Part shown: positions 33,666 through 44,245 of the stretch, one piece after another | How the letters are laid out: every line of letters starts with the position of its first letter | Numbering within the stretch: position 1 is the first letter of the stretch | From: Sphingobacterium pedocola | GTDB lineage: Bacteria > Bacteroidota > Bacteroidia > Sphingobacteriales > Sphingobacteriaceae | NCBI RefSeq assembly: GCF_015209965.1 | Contig: NZ_MU158690.1 | Span: 248,854 to 312,853, forward strand | Direction: 5' to 3' | Length of the DNA: 64,000 nt | Notes under the pieces: generated by a model | The model's database searches: none | What the model was told of the DNA's origin: nothing | Seen by the model: only the letters and a program-made list of their open reading frames with translations | Position numbers and translations under genes: made by a program

Positions 33666-35297
33666 ATGATGAAATTTCAGAAGATTAATCCAGTGCGGCT
33701 ATTTTATCGAACGTTGTTATTCGTTTTCGCTATTGTTGCCATTAACGCCTGTAACAAGGAAACAACGTATCCACCGGTGAGTTTGACACAGATGACAAGT
33801 GGCATTGCCATCGCGCACGCGGATACGTCGCTGACGCTAACATGGGATCATGGTATAGCAGCTTGGGAAGGGGATAGTCGTCAAGCAGTGGTGTCGTATG
33901 CGGTTCAAGTCTCTACGGATTCTACCTTTAGTGATGCAAGTCAGCATGCTTTCGATTTTGAAACTGATTCAACTTCTTTATTCCTTGGTGACGAGGAGAT
34001 TACACCACTACAGAAGTATTTTGCTCGCGTAAGGACTGTCTCCAACACAGGTACAGGCTTTTCGGAGTGGAGAGGCACACCAGGTTTTCAACTGAAACCT
34101 ATCGACCTGTTTACGCCAATTAAGGTTTGGAAATTATCGCATGAAGCGGTAGTGCTGAACTTTGGAAGACATGGCGAACTGACAAAAATGGTGGTGGAAA
34201 AAGAAGACGGAACCGATTCCCGAGAATTCAACGTGTCCAATGACGAATTGATTACCATGCAATTGGATGGGCTTACCTCGAACACAGGTTATGTCGCCCG
34301 GCTTTTCCGCCATGATGATCGCTCCTTGGGAGAACTGAAGTTCATTACCAAGCCAACGGTAGAGGAGGCGGGATATATTGACCTAAGAGGGAGCTCCGAT
34401 CCGCAAATTCTGCAAAATACCTTGAATACAGTGCCTGACGGTAGTACCATTGCACTGAAGCGCGGAATGGCGTATACAATTACGGAAACATTCAAACTGA
34501 ACCGGGGTGTAACTATAACGACTGAGCCAGGATTTGGCGAACAAGCACAAATTATCATGTCATCTTCCTTTGATGTGGATGCGCCAAGTCCGGTGGAACT
34601 TATCAAATTTGAGGATGTGAAAATTACTGGAAATATTGGAGGTTCCTATGTCTTTAACCTTTCTGCTGCTTCTTCGATAAACCGAATTGAATTTGAGGCT
34701 TGCATTATCTCCGATCAGCGAGGTGTATTGCGCATGAAAGATCCTGGCGTAAAAACTATAAGTAAATATGTCGTTAATAATAGTATTGTGCGGAACATTG
34801 GTGGATATAATGTGCTGATGGTGGATCATGCAGACGCAAGTGTGAGCGATATTTCTTTCACGAATTCGACCTTTATAAATATACCGGATGTCATTCGATA
34901 TGCCAATGGAGTTGCTAGTACATTGAATTCCATGATTGTCACTAATGCGACCTTCTTCCAGGCTCCGAATGATAATAAATACTTTATCAATATGCAGCGA
35001 ACAGGTAGTGTAATAGGTAGCTTGAGTATCAGTAATACCCTGTTCGGCTATACGGAAGGAGCTCGTTCCTTTAATCGATTTGTACCGGGTTCGGTTTCCG
35101 TTACGAATAGTTTTGCTGCGTCTGACGCGAAGTGGGGCACTTCGGCGACTCAGGCGTTGCCAGCAGGTATTGTACGTTCTTCGTTGTCATCCGAGCAGGT
35201 TTTTGCAGCACCGGACAAGACTAATTTCACAAATAGCAACCTGACAATTATCGAGGAAACTTTGTTTACGGTGGGTGATCCACGTTGGAGACCTTAA
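33666..35297 (+). CDS. DUF5123/DUF4957-type surface glycan-binding lipoprotein
   Basis: 543 residues; lipobox AINAC with Cys29. Two FN3-like domains (about 45-235; LTLTWDHGIAAWEGDSRQ, YFARVRTVSNTGTGFSEW) precede a right-handed beta-helix-like region (about 240-540; LRGSSDPQILQNTLNTVPDG, SSINRIEFEACIISDQRGVL, ISFTNSTFINIPDVIRYAN), the DUF4957/DUF5123 layout of lipoproteins in galacturonan loci. Expected to sit on the cell surface and hold pectin for the lyases and SusCD. Its end overlaps the longer frame of the following SusC, not the preferred start. Confidence 0.8.
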   Translation: MMKFQKINPVRLFYRTLLFVFAIVAINACNKETTYPPVSLTQMTSGIAIAHADTSLTLTWDHGIAAWEGDSRQAVVSYAVQVSTDSTFSDASQHAFDFETDSTSLFLGDEEITPLQKYFARVRTVSNTGTGFSEWRGTPGFQLKPIDLFTPIKVWKLSHEAVVLNFGRHGELTKMVVEKEDGTDSREFNVSNDELITMQLDGLTSNTGYVARLFRHDDRSLGELKFITKPTVEEAGYIDLRGSSDPQILQNTLNTVPDGSTIALKRGMAYTITETFKLNRGVTITTEPGFGEQAQIIMSSSFDVDAPSPVELIKFEDVKITGNIGGSYVFNLSAASSINRIEFEACIISDQRGVLRMKDPGVKTISKYVVNNSIVRNIGGYNVLMVDHADASVSDISFTNSTFINIPDVIRYANGVASTLNSMIVTNATFFQAPNDNKYFINMQRTGSVIGSLSISNTLFGYTEGARSFNRFVPGSVSVTNSFAASDAKWGTSATQALPAGIVRSSLSSEQVFAAPDKTNFTNSNLTIIEETLFTVGDPRWRP

Positions 35298-35310
35298 TCA
35301 AGAGAGGAAA

Positions 35311-38300
35311 ATGAAACCTATTTTTAGAATGTATAAACTTAAAATAAGAGATATGAAGAGTCGTGCTGATATGCCCCTGGCTTTTTTACGGGGAACGCGA
35401 AATGTGCTGTTGGCCTGTCTGCTCGCCGCTCCATTGGTAGAGGTGGGTGCCGTAGAAGGGCGAGCTCCAGAGCTGATAAGCATGGAGAAATTAGTCAATG
35501 TGACGGGTAAGGTTGTGGACCAAGACGGTCAACCTGTCGTTGGAGCCACCGTGCTCGTAAAAGGGACGAAGACAGGCGTAAAAACAGATCAGAATGGAGT
35601 TTTTCGCATTAATTTACCTGCAGGGAACTCTACTGTAGTCGTAAGCTATGTAGGCTATAAGGTCAAGGAAGTAAATATCGCCGGACAGCAAAATGTCACC
35701 GTGACGTTAGAGGAATCTGATAACGCAATGGATGAAGTTGTAGTCACCGGTTATGGTACACAACGACGCTCAGAAATTGTCGGTTCTGTTGCCACCATTA
35801 AAGGTGAAGAGTTGATGGATATCCCGGCTCCAAATATTGCGGCAGCATTACGTAACCGCATCGCTGGTCTTAGTGTGTCGGAAGCTTCGGGCCGACCAGG
35901 GGCGCGGGTTAGCTTAAATGTGCGGAATTCAACGACTAGTGCAGCTGGTCAGTCCATCGGATCCACAAGCGAACCGCTTTATATAATTGATGGTATCACG
36001 GTAAGTAACGATGTTTTCGACAACCTGGATGCCTCGATGGTGGAGAATATTACGGTGCTGAAAGATGCTTCGGCTGCGATTTATGGTGCTTCCGGTGCAA
36101 AAGGGGTTATCTTGGTGACTACCAAACGTGGTAAGGCTGGGAAGCCGAGTATTTCGTACAATGGCTATGCAGGGATTACGGATGCTGCTAGGAAACCTGA
36201 TATGCTGTCAGCCTATGAGCTGGGTGTAATGTTGAATGAAGGGTACAGGATGAACAACGAGCCCGCGGAAAGGTATTTCAGCAATCAAGACTTGGATTAC
36301 CTAAGAGGATTAAATGTCGACAGCTGGTACGACCAATTGTGGCAAGCCTCATTAACACAAAGGCACAACTTGAGCATATCGGGCGGTTCCGAAAGAATTA
36401 CCTTCTTTGTGGGCGGTGGTTACCAAAATGAAAATGGTAACTATGCAGGTACCAAACAAGATAAGTACACCCTGCGTAGCGGCTTGCAAGCTACGATTAT
36501 CGAAGGCTTAAAAGCAGATGTAAATTTTAATATTGATAACCGCATCCGAAATAGCAAAAATGGTTTAGGCAACGATACCGATCAGTCATTTTTTGAAACA
36601 GTACTATCTACACCAGATTGGATACCCATGGAGATTAATGGATTACCGGTCAACTTCGTACGTACAGGAACACGTAATCCGCTAGGTTTGATAAACTCGG
36701 GCTATTACGACGAGCGAAATTTACAGGGATACCGTGTGAATGCGAGTTTATCTTATGAGCCTAAATTTTTGAAAGGATTGACAGCCAAACTACAAGTGTC
36801 AACGGGCGGAGATGTCAATAACAATACGCAGTATTCACCGCCGTATACACTGTATAATTTTGCTCCGATGGGAAATAATAATCAGTTTTATTCTACCCAG
36901 CTAACGTCAAGTCCCGAACACGCAGCGGTAACGCCCCAAAGTTCAAGTCTAAATACATCGGTTTCTCGGCTGAATAGTTCGCAGGGCTTCCTGACCTTGT
37001 CCTACGCCAACACCTTCGGTAAACACAGTATAGACGCCGTCGTCGGTGGAGAGCAGACCATGGCTTATGGAGAGGCGTTAGCTTCAAGGTATATCAACCA
37101 ACTTATCCCTGGATCTGATGAGTATTGGGGTTTTGATGTCAACACACAGCGTACGGTTAGAACGATCACAGAAACTACAAAGCGGTCCTTTTTTGGTCGG
37201 ATTGGATATGATTTTGATAAAAAGTATTTGTTGCAAATTGTTTCCCGTTTGGATGCTTCTTCCAATTTTGCCACAGGCGAGCGATGGGGGCTGTCTCCAA
37301 GTGTAGGTTTGGGTTGGGTTGTGAGTCAGGAAGACTTCTTTAAGGATAACGTACCCTTTATTAATTTCTTGAAGCTAAAAGCAAATGTTGGTATCGCGGG
37401 AGATGATCGTGTAGAGGAGAGGTTATGGCAAGATCGATACCAGATAGATAACGATAATGGCTATCTTTTTGATGGTGACAAATATGGTGCCGGCCTTAAC
37501 CCAACAGCTTATCCAAATCCTTCGATAACCTGGGAAAAGAAACGTACCGTCAACGTGGGCATAGAGACAGCCATGCTCAATAATAAGCTAAACGTTAGCG
37601 CAGAGTTTTTCCAGAATAGAATTTTTGACGGATTTGATCAGGGAACAAACAATGCCAACCCATTGTACTCAGGCATAATTGCGCCTCCTGTCAATTATAG
37701 AGAGGCGTACAATTGGGGCTCGGAATTTTCTATTGGTTACAATACCCGCATCGGTACTGATTTTAAAATTGGTGCAAGTATGAACTTTGGCTGGGGAAAT
37801 TCTATTGTGACACAGATGATTTATCCGACAGCTAATTTTCTGGAAACCGACCTTTCGGACAGCAAATGGTTAGGGAATCAATTCGGTACAGATCCACGTA
37901 CCTACAACAGCGGCAATGTGGGCTATAAGGTGTTGGGGATGTTCCGTACCCAAGATCAGGTAGATGCTTTTCTGGCTGACAATCCAAACTACCGTATCGG
38001 TGGAGAAATACCTCAGCCGGGATGGTTGATGTATGAGGATACCAATGGCGACGGTGTGGTCAACACATTGGATCAGACATACTTGTTTGATCGGACGAAT
38101 TCGTTTTTTTCTACCGGTATTACACTTAACTTGGGATACAAGGCCTTGAGTTTGAGCACCAATATTTACGGTAGATTTGGTGGTAAGGTATTTATTGATG
38201 GAAATTCCAGAGCTAAACCTGAGGCCACTCGCAATGTTATGGCGTTTTGGAAAGATCGTTGGACACCGGATAATCCAATGGAAGGTACGTATCCACGTGC

Positions 38301-38562
38301 GGATGATCCACTTGTTAACGCAAATTCCGATTTTTGGGCATTAAATGCAACTACGATACGTATTAATAACATGACGCTTAAGTATGCTCTTCCAGCTACA
38401 ATTTCTAAGCGAGTAGGTCTATCAAATACAAGTATACTATTGACAGGTAATAACCTATGGACCTTGGTAAATCCATTTACGTACAAAGATCCATATACGA
38501 ATAACGCATATAATTATCCAACGGTTCGGACGATATCCGTGGGTTTAAGTGCTAATTTATAA
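35311..38562 (+). CDS. SusC/RagA TonB-dependent outer-membrane transporter (pectin locus)
   Basis: 1083 residues from ATG 35311 (preceded by AGAGAGGAAA, 13 nt after the upstream stop); the 35275 frame overlaps that gene. A long leader with hydrophobic segment (NVLLACLLAAPLVEVGAVEG) precedes a CarboxypepD-reg-like domain (VTGKVVDQDGQPVVGATVLV), DEVVVTGYG, the plug (IAGLSVSEASGRPGARVSLN, LKDASAAIYGASGAKGVILV) and the barrel. No STN domain. Likely imports galacturonan or rhamnogalacturonan oligosaccharides released by the downstream lyases. Confidence 0.95.
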   Translation: MKPIFRMYKLKIRDMKSRADMPLAFLRGTRNVLLACLLAAPLVEVGAVEGRAPELISMEKLVNVTGKVVDQDGQPVVGATVLVKGTKTGVKTDQNGVFRINLPAGNSTVVVSYVGYKVKEVNIAGQQNVTVTLEESDNAMDEVVVTGYGTQRRSEIVGSVATIKGEELMDIPAPNIAAALRNRIAGLSVSEASGRPGARVSLNVRNSTTSAAGQSIGSTSEPLYIIDGITVSNDVFDNLDASMVENITVLKDASAAIYGASGAKGVILVTTKRGKAGKPSISYNGYAGITDAARKPDMLSAYELGVMLNEGYRMNNEPAERYFSNQDLDYLRGLNVDSWYDQLWQASLTQRHNLSISGGSERITFFVGGGYQNENGNYAGTKQDKYTLRSGLQATIIEGLKADVNFNIDNRIRNSKNGLGNDTDQSFFETVLSTPDWIPMEINGLPVNFVRTGTRNPLGLINSGYYDERNLQGYRVNASLSYEPKFLKGLTAKLQVSTGGDVNNNTQYSPPYTLYNFAPMGNNNQFYSTQLTSSPEHAAVTPQSSSLNTSVSRLNSSQGFLTLSYANTFGKHSIDAVVGGEQTMAYGEALASRYINQLIPGSDEYWGFDVNTQRTVRTITETTKRSFFGRIGYDFDKKYLLQIVSRLDASSNFATGERWGLSPSVGLGWVVSQEDFFKDNVPFINFLKLKANVGIAGDDRVEERLWQDRYQIDNDNGYLFDGDKYGAGLNPTAYPNPSITWEKKRTVNVGIETAMLNNKLNVSAEFFQNRIFDGFDQGTNNANPLYSGIIAPPVNYREAYNWGSEFSIGYNTRIGTDFKIGASMNFGWGNSIVTQMIYPTANFLETDLSDSKWLGNQFGTDPRTYNSGNVGYKVLGMFRTQDQVDAFLADNPNYRIGGEIPQPGWLMYEDTNGDGVVNTLDQTYLFDRTNSFFSTGITLNLGYKALSLSTNIYGRFGGKVFIDGNSRAKPEATRNVMAFWKDRWTPDNPMEGTYPRADDPLVNANSDFWALNATTIRINNMTLKYALPATISKRVGLSNTSILLTGNNLWTLVNPFTYKDPYTNNAYNYPTVRTISVGLSANL

Positions 38563-38573
38563 ATGAAATAGTG

Positions 38574-40439
38574 ATGAAAGCGAATATAAAGGCAATATTA
38601 AAAAGAGGGTTCGGCATCTTGTTATTTTCAGGTATGCTCACGGCCTGTAACGATGATAAATTTTTCCTATTGGAGGACCGTAATGGGTTAGGCTCCGAAG
38701 TGGTTTGGGGTTCAGAAGGTTCAATAAACTTTCATTTGAATAAAACATATGAATTGATCATTCCGAAATGGCCGCATCAAGTTATTCCCAATCGCTGGGA
38801 TATACATCTAGCGAGTGACGAAAACTATTTTGCGTCCGAGGAAGGACACGCGGCTAGGGCATTGGGAATCAACGGGGAAGCGCTGCACAATCACGATGTA
38901 TTTTATGTCGGAAATTTATACACATTGAATTATGGTAGCAATCGTTACTTTGATATTGCACGTTGTAACAATGCGATTAAATTTATTCCGGAAAGTACGA
39001 TTAGCGATGAGGCAAAACGTCGATTTTTAGGTCAATACCACGCAATGCGTGCTATGGTCTACCTGGAGTTAGTTAAAGTATATGGTGGAACAACTTTGGT
39101 TTTGGAACCTCAGGATCCACAAAATTTAGAAGCAAAAGGACGGGCTAGTGCACGCGAATGTTTTGATGTCATCGTGGACGACTTAACGAAGGCAGAAGAC
39201 TATTTGGAGGGTGTGACGTATACAGGTGATGATTGGGGACGGATTACCCAAGAGGCTGCCGCTTCATTGAAAGCAAAAGCATTGTTATACTGGGCAAGTC
39301 CACAGTTTAACCCCGTTAATGATCCAAAGCATCCGTATGACGCATCAAGATGGGATGAAGCGCTAGAAGCAAATAAGGCTGCATATGATCTGTGTATTGC
39401 GAAAGGACGTAGTTTGATGCCTGAATATGGAAAAATCTGGCAAACAAAAGGTCGAGCTAATAGCGAGACCATTATTTCGAGGACTTATTCTTCTTCATTA
39501 CCAAAGAGAGGACATAACGAGGAACGTAGTAACCGTCCAGTCTCAGAACGTGGATCGCCAAATCGGGCTTATAGAGCTACGTGGAAGTTACTGCAGGCCT
39601 ATCCGATGAAGGATGGCAATCGTATCAATCAAGCGGGCAATTATGATTACGATGCGGTTATGTTCTGGCAAAATCGCGACCCGCGCTTTACGGCTACTTT
39701 TGCTTACAACGGGAGTTCTTACCCGCTAAGCGGTAAAGGTGAAAGTAGGATACAATGGACCTATGTCGGCGCTACAGTCGATGGAATAGCCGAGGACGCT
39801 AATTGGGGGGTGTATACCAAGAAGTTTACTACACCTAGCTTGCCTGCAGGAAATGTGGCTGTAACTAATGACGTGGGAGGGAGTGGTATGGATTGGATTG
39901 AGATGCGTCTGGCGGAGGTCATGTTAAACTATGCGGACTGTGCGAATGAGACTGGCGATATGGGAACGGCGAAAAACATGGTGCGCACCATTAGACAGCG
40001 TGCCGGTATAGAAGCCGGAGCCAATGACTATGGTTTAGGTTCAGTAGCTAGTATAGCAGAAATGCGTGATCTTATTTTAAATGAGCGTATGATAGAGTTT
40101 GCATTTGAAAATAAACGTAATTCCGATCTACGTCGGACGCGCAGATGGCACCTGCTGTCTGGCGAATCTTTAGAGACCATACGGATTGAATTGAAGGATG
40201 GTGTGAAAGCTGATGATTTGAATGGCGGTGATCGGGATGAAATTAATGTGGAGGATAAAGAAGATTACGAAAAGAATTTCAGAATGTCGATTCAACAACA
40301 GAAAACTGGATTTGGTGCCATGAATATTCCGGAGTACCATAATTTCTATACTTTTCATAATGACTATGTGTGGAGAGGGGTAGATATTTACCCGACTATT
40401 GGTTGGGCCGGCGGAACATTTGATCCTTTAGATAATTAA
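38574..40439 (+). CDS. SusD/RagB surface lipoprotein (pectin locus)
   Basis: 621 residues from ATG 38574; a GTG at 38571 adjoins it. Lipobox MLTAC with Cys25, then NDDKFFLLEDRNGLGSEVVW. The SusD core is seen in FLGQYHAMRAMVYLELVKVY and the C-terminal block LILNERMIEFAFENKRNSDL. Longest SusD in the window. Lid of the 35311 SusC (11-nt gap). Confidence 0.95.
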   Translation: MKANIKAILKRGFGILLFSGMLTACNDDKFFLLEDRNGLGSEVVWGSEGSINFHLNKTYELIIPKWPHQVIPNRWDIHLASDENYFASEEGHAARALGINGEALHNHDVFYVGNLYTLNYGSNRYFDIARCNNAIKFIPESTISDEAKRRFLGQYHAMRAMVYLELVKVYGGTTLVLEPQDPQNLEAKGRASARECFDVIVDDLTKAEDYLEGVTYTGDDWGRITQEAAASLKAKALLYWASPQFNPVNDPKHPYDASRWDEALEANKAAYDLCIAKGRSLMPEYGKIWQTKGRANSETIISRTYSSSLPKRGHNEERSNRPVSERGSPNRAYRATWKLLQAYPMKDGNRINQAGNYDYDAVMFWQNRDPRFTATFAYNGSSYPLSGKGESRIQWTYVGATVDGIAEDANWGVYTKKFTTPSLPAGNVAVTNDVGGSGMDWIEMRLAEVMLNYADCANETGDMGTAKNMVRTIRQRAGIEAGANDYGLGSVASIAEMRDLILNERMIEFAFENKRNSDLRRTRRWHLLSGESLETIRIELKDGVKADDLNGGDRDEINVEDKEDYEKNFRMSIQQQKTGFGAMNIPEYHNFYTFHNDYVWRGVDIYPTIGWAGGTFDPLDN

Positions 40440-40443
40440 TACG

Positions 40444-41430
40444 ATGGTCAAAAAAATTAAATCAATAGAGATGATAACACGAAAATTATTGACATTGCTT
40501 ATTGTACTCACGATTGTCACGTTGGGATCCTGTAGTAAGAAGTCGGAAAATATTTTTAACATGTTTGAGGATGTAAATATCACTTTTCACGACGATAGTC
40601 CGTATGCGGTTACCGATTATAAGCGGTACAATGATGGCGATAGTGTACATATCAGTTTTACCATTACTTCGGCCAACAAGGATATGATGAAATTGGTGGT
40701 AGATAGCACACTTGGTACAGGAGCAAAAGGACTGCGAACATTTGATCTGAAAGACAGTGAGAGAAGGTCCTACAGCGGTAGAATTCGCTACAAGATAAAT
40801 AGAGATGGTAAAGCTACCTTCCGAATCTATGCACTGGATGAACTGAATGTATATATGGGAGATGGCTACAAGTCAGTAACAGTGGAAGGTGCACCAAGTT
40901 ATACCATACTACCGGATAGAAAGGTATATAGTCCCGATTTAGATAAACCGGAACTACCTACTTTCTATTCTATTCGACAGGGAAAGGCATATACCTATGC
41001 CGAAGGATTAGCAAATTCTGCAGATATTGATTTTGGAATTCGTACCGAAATCGATTCTACTACAGGTAATTTCGGACGAACGATATACAATATTTATTCT
41101 ATAAGTACAGAACCAAATCCTCATCCGGAGTTTGATATCTCCGGTTGGGAAAAGCGCCAAACCTTATTTAGTGATATGTTAGTAAGTGGTACTTCTGAAG
41201 CTTTTAATAATACGCTAATTTCGGCTAGTAGAATAGAGGAAGAGGCTAAAAAATATTCGATAGATAAAAGGCACACAAGCTTTCAGCAATATGATCAGGC
41301 CATAAAAGCTGATTGTATGTTCTATTTCTTAACACCTGAAGGTAAATACGGCGTGTTGTTTATTAAGCAGAATACGCAGGATGCAGCCGGTAACGAATAT
41401 CTAAGTATTACGACAAAGATTCAAAATTAG
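40444..41430 (+). CDS. Surface lipoprotein in SusE/F position (possibly DUF4466-like)
   Basis: 328 residues; lipobox TLGSC with Cys30. An in-frame ATG at 40471 would give a tighter signal peptide. The mature protein is predicted mostly beta (VHISFTITSANKDMMKLVVD, YKINRDGKATFRIYALDELN, DIDFGIRTEIDSTTGNFGRT) and ends FYFLTPEGKYGVLFIKQN. It follows SusD by 4 nt and is ended by a strong terminator, so it closes the import operon. By position an auxiliary glycan-binding protein; family assignment is tentative. Confidence 0.6.
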   Translation: MVKKIKSIEMITRKLLTLLIVLTIVTLGSCSKKSENIFNMFEDVNITFHDDSPYAVTDYKRYNDGDSVHISFTITSANKDMMKLVVDSTLGTGAKGLRTFDLKDSERRSYSGRIRYKINRDGKATFRIYALDELNVYMGDGYKSVTVEGAPSYTILPDRKVYSPDLDKPELPTFYSIRQGKAYTYAEGLANSADIDFGIRTEIDSTTGNFGRTIYNIYSISTEPNPHPEFDISGWEKRQTLFSDMLVSGTSEAFNNTLISASRIEEEAKKYSIDKRHTSFQQYDQAIKADCMFYFLTPEGKYGVLFIKQNTQDAAGNEYLSITTKIQN

Positions 41431-41460
41431 CGCAATTGAGCTTTATCATCCTTTATATCA

Positions 41461-41494
41461 CATCCTGCTAGCTCGAGCTAGCAGGATGTTTTTT
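41461..41494 (+). terminator. Strong intrinsic terminator (28-nt perfect palindrome plus T6)
   Basis: The palindrome at 41461-41488 has 14-bp arms starting CATCCTGCTAGCTC and is followed directly by six T. It lies 30 nt after the last lipoprotein gene and separates the import operon from the enzyme operon. From 41495 to 41694 I see only the leader of the next gene. Confidence 0.8.
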
Positions 41495-41694
41495 ATAGAC
41501 CCTTCGGATGCTCAACATCCTACAACAATATGCTAATGGCAGACAATATTGGCATGCACATTCTCCCGACCTTCACCATAGTTATAGATCTAACGAGTCG
41601 CTAACGTATAGCAATCAACTTTCGGTATGAGCCTTGATTCAACGTCAAAAGCAACTCGTTTTTGAATTTTAATATTTTTTTTGAAGGTTAACAG

Positions 41695-44238
41695 ATGAAG
41701 ATAAAAGAGTTTTTTTACAGAGTTTTCGGGCTCTTAATGCTGACGGGTGCGATGAACGCCGTAAACGGACAAGAGCAACGACCAATGGTCAAGGTCGATT
41801 TCAACATGACCGGCCGCTCTCCGCAGGAGGTAGAATATGAGCATAATATGGGTAGCCATTTTCCATGGACAGTGCAAGGCGCCACAGAAGACCAAGCTAC
41901 ATTTCAAGGGCTAACCTTTATCGTCAAGAACGGTACACGTGGAACGCAGTTAACGCCTACTTATTACAAGGCGTCTGTGCAGAAAGGAAGTTTTGATGCA
42001 CGGTTTACGAACGACGGGCTGTTGGTCGCCGGGGAAGATGGAGCTCAAGAGGCTTCGATAGATCTGATCATTAAAGGTCTTCCCAAAGGAACACATAGTT
42101 TGCAGACCTTCCATAATATGATCGACGACCTTACACAGGAAGATCCGTGCCCAATGGATATCTATGTAAACAACAAGCTTACTGTAGAAGGCCTCGTACC
42201 CACGGTACGCTTGGAGCACCTAAACGATATTGCTACGGCAAGGTTGGTGTTCTCGTTGAAAGAAAAGGAAGATATAGTCATTTCGTTCCGCGCAGTGAAA
42301 GCCGGCAAGCAGGTGGTCAAAGACGTGATCGTCAATGGTTTTTACCTAAATGCGGGTAATCCAGCGGACTTCGCGGCAGCGGCTTATCCCCGTAATGGCG
42401 ATGAGCATCTCGATGTGCCGAGTGGGCAGGGCACAGTCTTAAAGTGGCGCGCGGCAAAGGATGTGGTGTCGCATGATATTTATTTCGGAACCGATTCCGC
42501 AGCGGTTGCATCGGCTGATCGGACGTCGCCTACATTTAAAAGTACACAGGCGAAAAGTGACACGAGTTACGCTGTGGCCGACCTACATTCCATGGATACG
42601 TACTACTGGCGCGTCGACCAAGTACTAGACAACGAGCGCAAGCAGAAAGGCCATGTATGGCGTTTTCGTACGGCACAACTGGCCTTCGAAGGTGCGGAAG
42701 GCTTTGGACGCTGGGCACGTGGGGGTCGCGGAGGTAAGGTGGTCTATGTTGACAACCTCAACGACAGTGGCCCCGGAAGCTTACGCGAAGCGGTAACCAA
42801 CAACATTGGCCCGCGTACAATCATGTTCAATGTGGGCGGGGTTATCCAGTTAAAATCAAGGTTAGTGCTTAGCGATCGCTACGTAACCGTCGCGGGACAA
42901 ACGGCGCCGGGTAAGGGGATCCTGATCCGTTCGGCGCCGTTCGGTATCGGGGCGAGCGATGCAGTGGTACGGTTTGTACGGTTGCGCTTAGGTGCAGGCC
43001 CTACTGCCGATGGGATGGGCATGAATGGCAACTACTCCATCATGGACCATTGCTCGATAAGCTGGACAATCGACGAGTCTTTTAGCTCCAGGGGAGCTAA
43101 AAATATAACGCTGCAACGTACACTCATATCCGAGGCGCTCAACGCAGCAGGGCACAAAAATTACCCCGCAGGTAAAGAGCATGGCTATGCGGCGACGATC
43201 AGCGGTAGCAAAGGAAGCTTTCACCATAATTTGCTTGCACACTGTTACGGGCGCAACTGGAGCCTAGGTGGTGGATTGGATGGTAATAACTACAAAACGG
43301 GCTTATTGGATATTCGCAATAATGTGGTGTACAACTGGGGAAATAGGGCCACCGATGGTGGGGCACATGAAGTAAACTTCGTGAACAATTATTACAAACC
43401 GGGTGCGGGGACAAAACGTTTGCCGGAAATCTATAATCAACAACACGAAAATATTGGGCTTGGCACGCAGCGCGTTTACTTTAGCGGCAACGTCGTTCCA
43501 GACGTGTTCGACGAGAACACACAAGTAAAGGGTAGAAAAGCCAGCTACAGCAATGGAGCCATTGAAGAATATGAAACATTTGTGGATGAACCCTTCTTTG
43601 ATGCACCCGTTACCACGCAATCGGCTAAGCATGCGTACAAAATGGTATTGTCTGATGTAGGTGCGACGCAACCCTATTTTGATACACATGATCAGCGTAT
43701 GATCAACGAGACATTGGCAGGTACATTCTCTGTGAAGGGCAGTGTAACAGGTAAGCCGGGATTTCCGGATGACGAAAAGGATGCGGGGGGCTATGAGGAT
43801 TATCCGACTACCCTTCGGGATAAAAACTGGGATTCGGATCGCGATGGCTTGCCGGATTGGTGGGAAAAGCTGCATGGGCTTAATCCAAATTCTGCTGCAG
43901 GCGATTTCTCCGATGCCAATGCCGACGTGGACAGAGATGGATTTACGAATCTGGATAATTATATGCAATGGATGGCACAGCCTCACTACAGTGCGGTACA
44001 AGGAAGTAAGGTAGAAGTTGATCTAAAGGAACTTTCGCGTGGTTTTGAATTGAAACCCGTTTATACTGTTGGTGAATGTGTGAATGGATCTGCTACGCTC
44101 AACGATGGTGTAGTTACCTTTAGTCCGGCACAAGAAGGTTTGTGTTCTTTTGAATTTACGGTGTCAGACAGCGAAGGTCATGTTATGACGCGAAAAGTAA
44201 ATGTGGCAAAGACTGAGTTTAATATCCCGAAGGGATGA
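41695..44238 (+). CDS. Large pectate lyase (PL1-type) with accessory domains
   Basis: 847 residues with signal peptide (LLMLTGAMNAVNG). An N-terminal beta-sandwich (about 30-225) precedes an FN3-like module (about 235-325; TVLKWRAAKDVVSHDIYFGT, SMDTYYWRVDQVLDNERKQK). The parallel beta-helix lyase domain follows (about 330-640; EGAEGFGRWARGGRGGKVVY, DSGPGSLREAVTN, TVAGQTAPGKGILIRSAPFG, MDHCSISWTIDESFSSRGAK). Near the C-terminus are Ca-binding, dockerin/TSP3-like loops (WDSDRDGLPDWWEKLHGLNP, NADVDRDGFTNLDNYMQW) and a final beta domain. Expected to cleave polygalacturonan by beta-elimination with Ca2+. The most elaborate of three paralogues here. Confidence 0.85.
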   Translation: MKIKEFFYRVFGLLMLTGAMNAVNGQEQRPMVKVDFNMTGRSPQEVEYEHNMGSHFPWTVQGATEDQATFQGLTFIVKNGTRGTQLTPTYYKASVQKGSFDARFTNDGLLVAGEDGAQEASIDLIIKGLPKGTHSLQTFHNMIDDLTQEDPCPMDIYVNNKLTVEGLVPTVRLEHLNDIATARLVFSLKEKEDIVISFRAVKAGKQVVKDVIVNGFYLNAGNPADFAAAAYPRNGDEHLDVPSGQGTVLKWRAAKDVVSHDIYFGTDSAAVASADRTSPTFKSTQAKSDTSYAVADLHSMDTYYWRVDQVLDNERKQKGHVWRFRTAQLAFEGAEGFGRWARGGRGGKVVYVDNLNDSGPGSLREAVTNNIGPRTIMFNVGGVIQLKSRLVLSDRYVTVAGQTAPGKGILIRSAPFGIGASDAVVRFVRLRLGAGPTADGMGMNGNYSIMDHCSISWTIDESFSSRGAKNITLQRTLISEALNAAGHKNYPAGKEHGYAATISGSKGSFHHNLLAHCYGRNWSLGGGLDGNNYKTGLLDIRNNVVYNWGNRATDGGAHEVNFVNNYYKPGAGTKRLPEIYNQQHENIGLGTQRVYFSGNVVPDVFDENTQVKGRKASYSNGAIEEYETFVDEPFFDAPVTTQSAKHAYKMVLSDVGATQPYFDTHDQRMINETLAGTFSVKGSVTGKPGFPDDEKDAGGYEDYPTTLRDKNWDSDRDGLPDWWEKLHGLNPNSAAGDFSDANADVDRDGFTNLDNYMQWMAQPHYSAVQGSKVEVDLKELSRGFELKPVYTVGECVNGSATLNDGVVTFSPAQEGLCSFEFTVSDSEGHVMTRKVNVAKTEFNIPKG

Positions 44239-44245
44239 TATCGAT

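Noticed and set aside
42988..44001. Long minus-strand frames inside the lyase genes (for example 43303-44001)
   Set aside because: Shadows of the strongly coding + strand; no family features.
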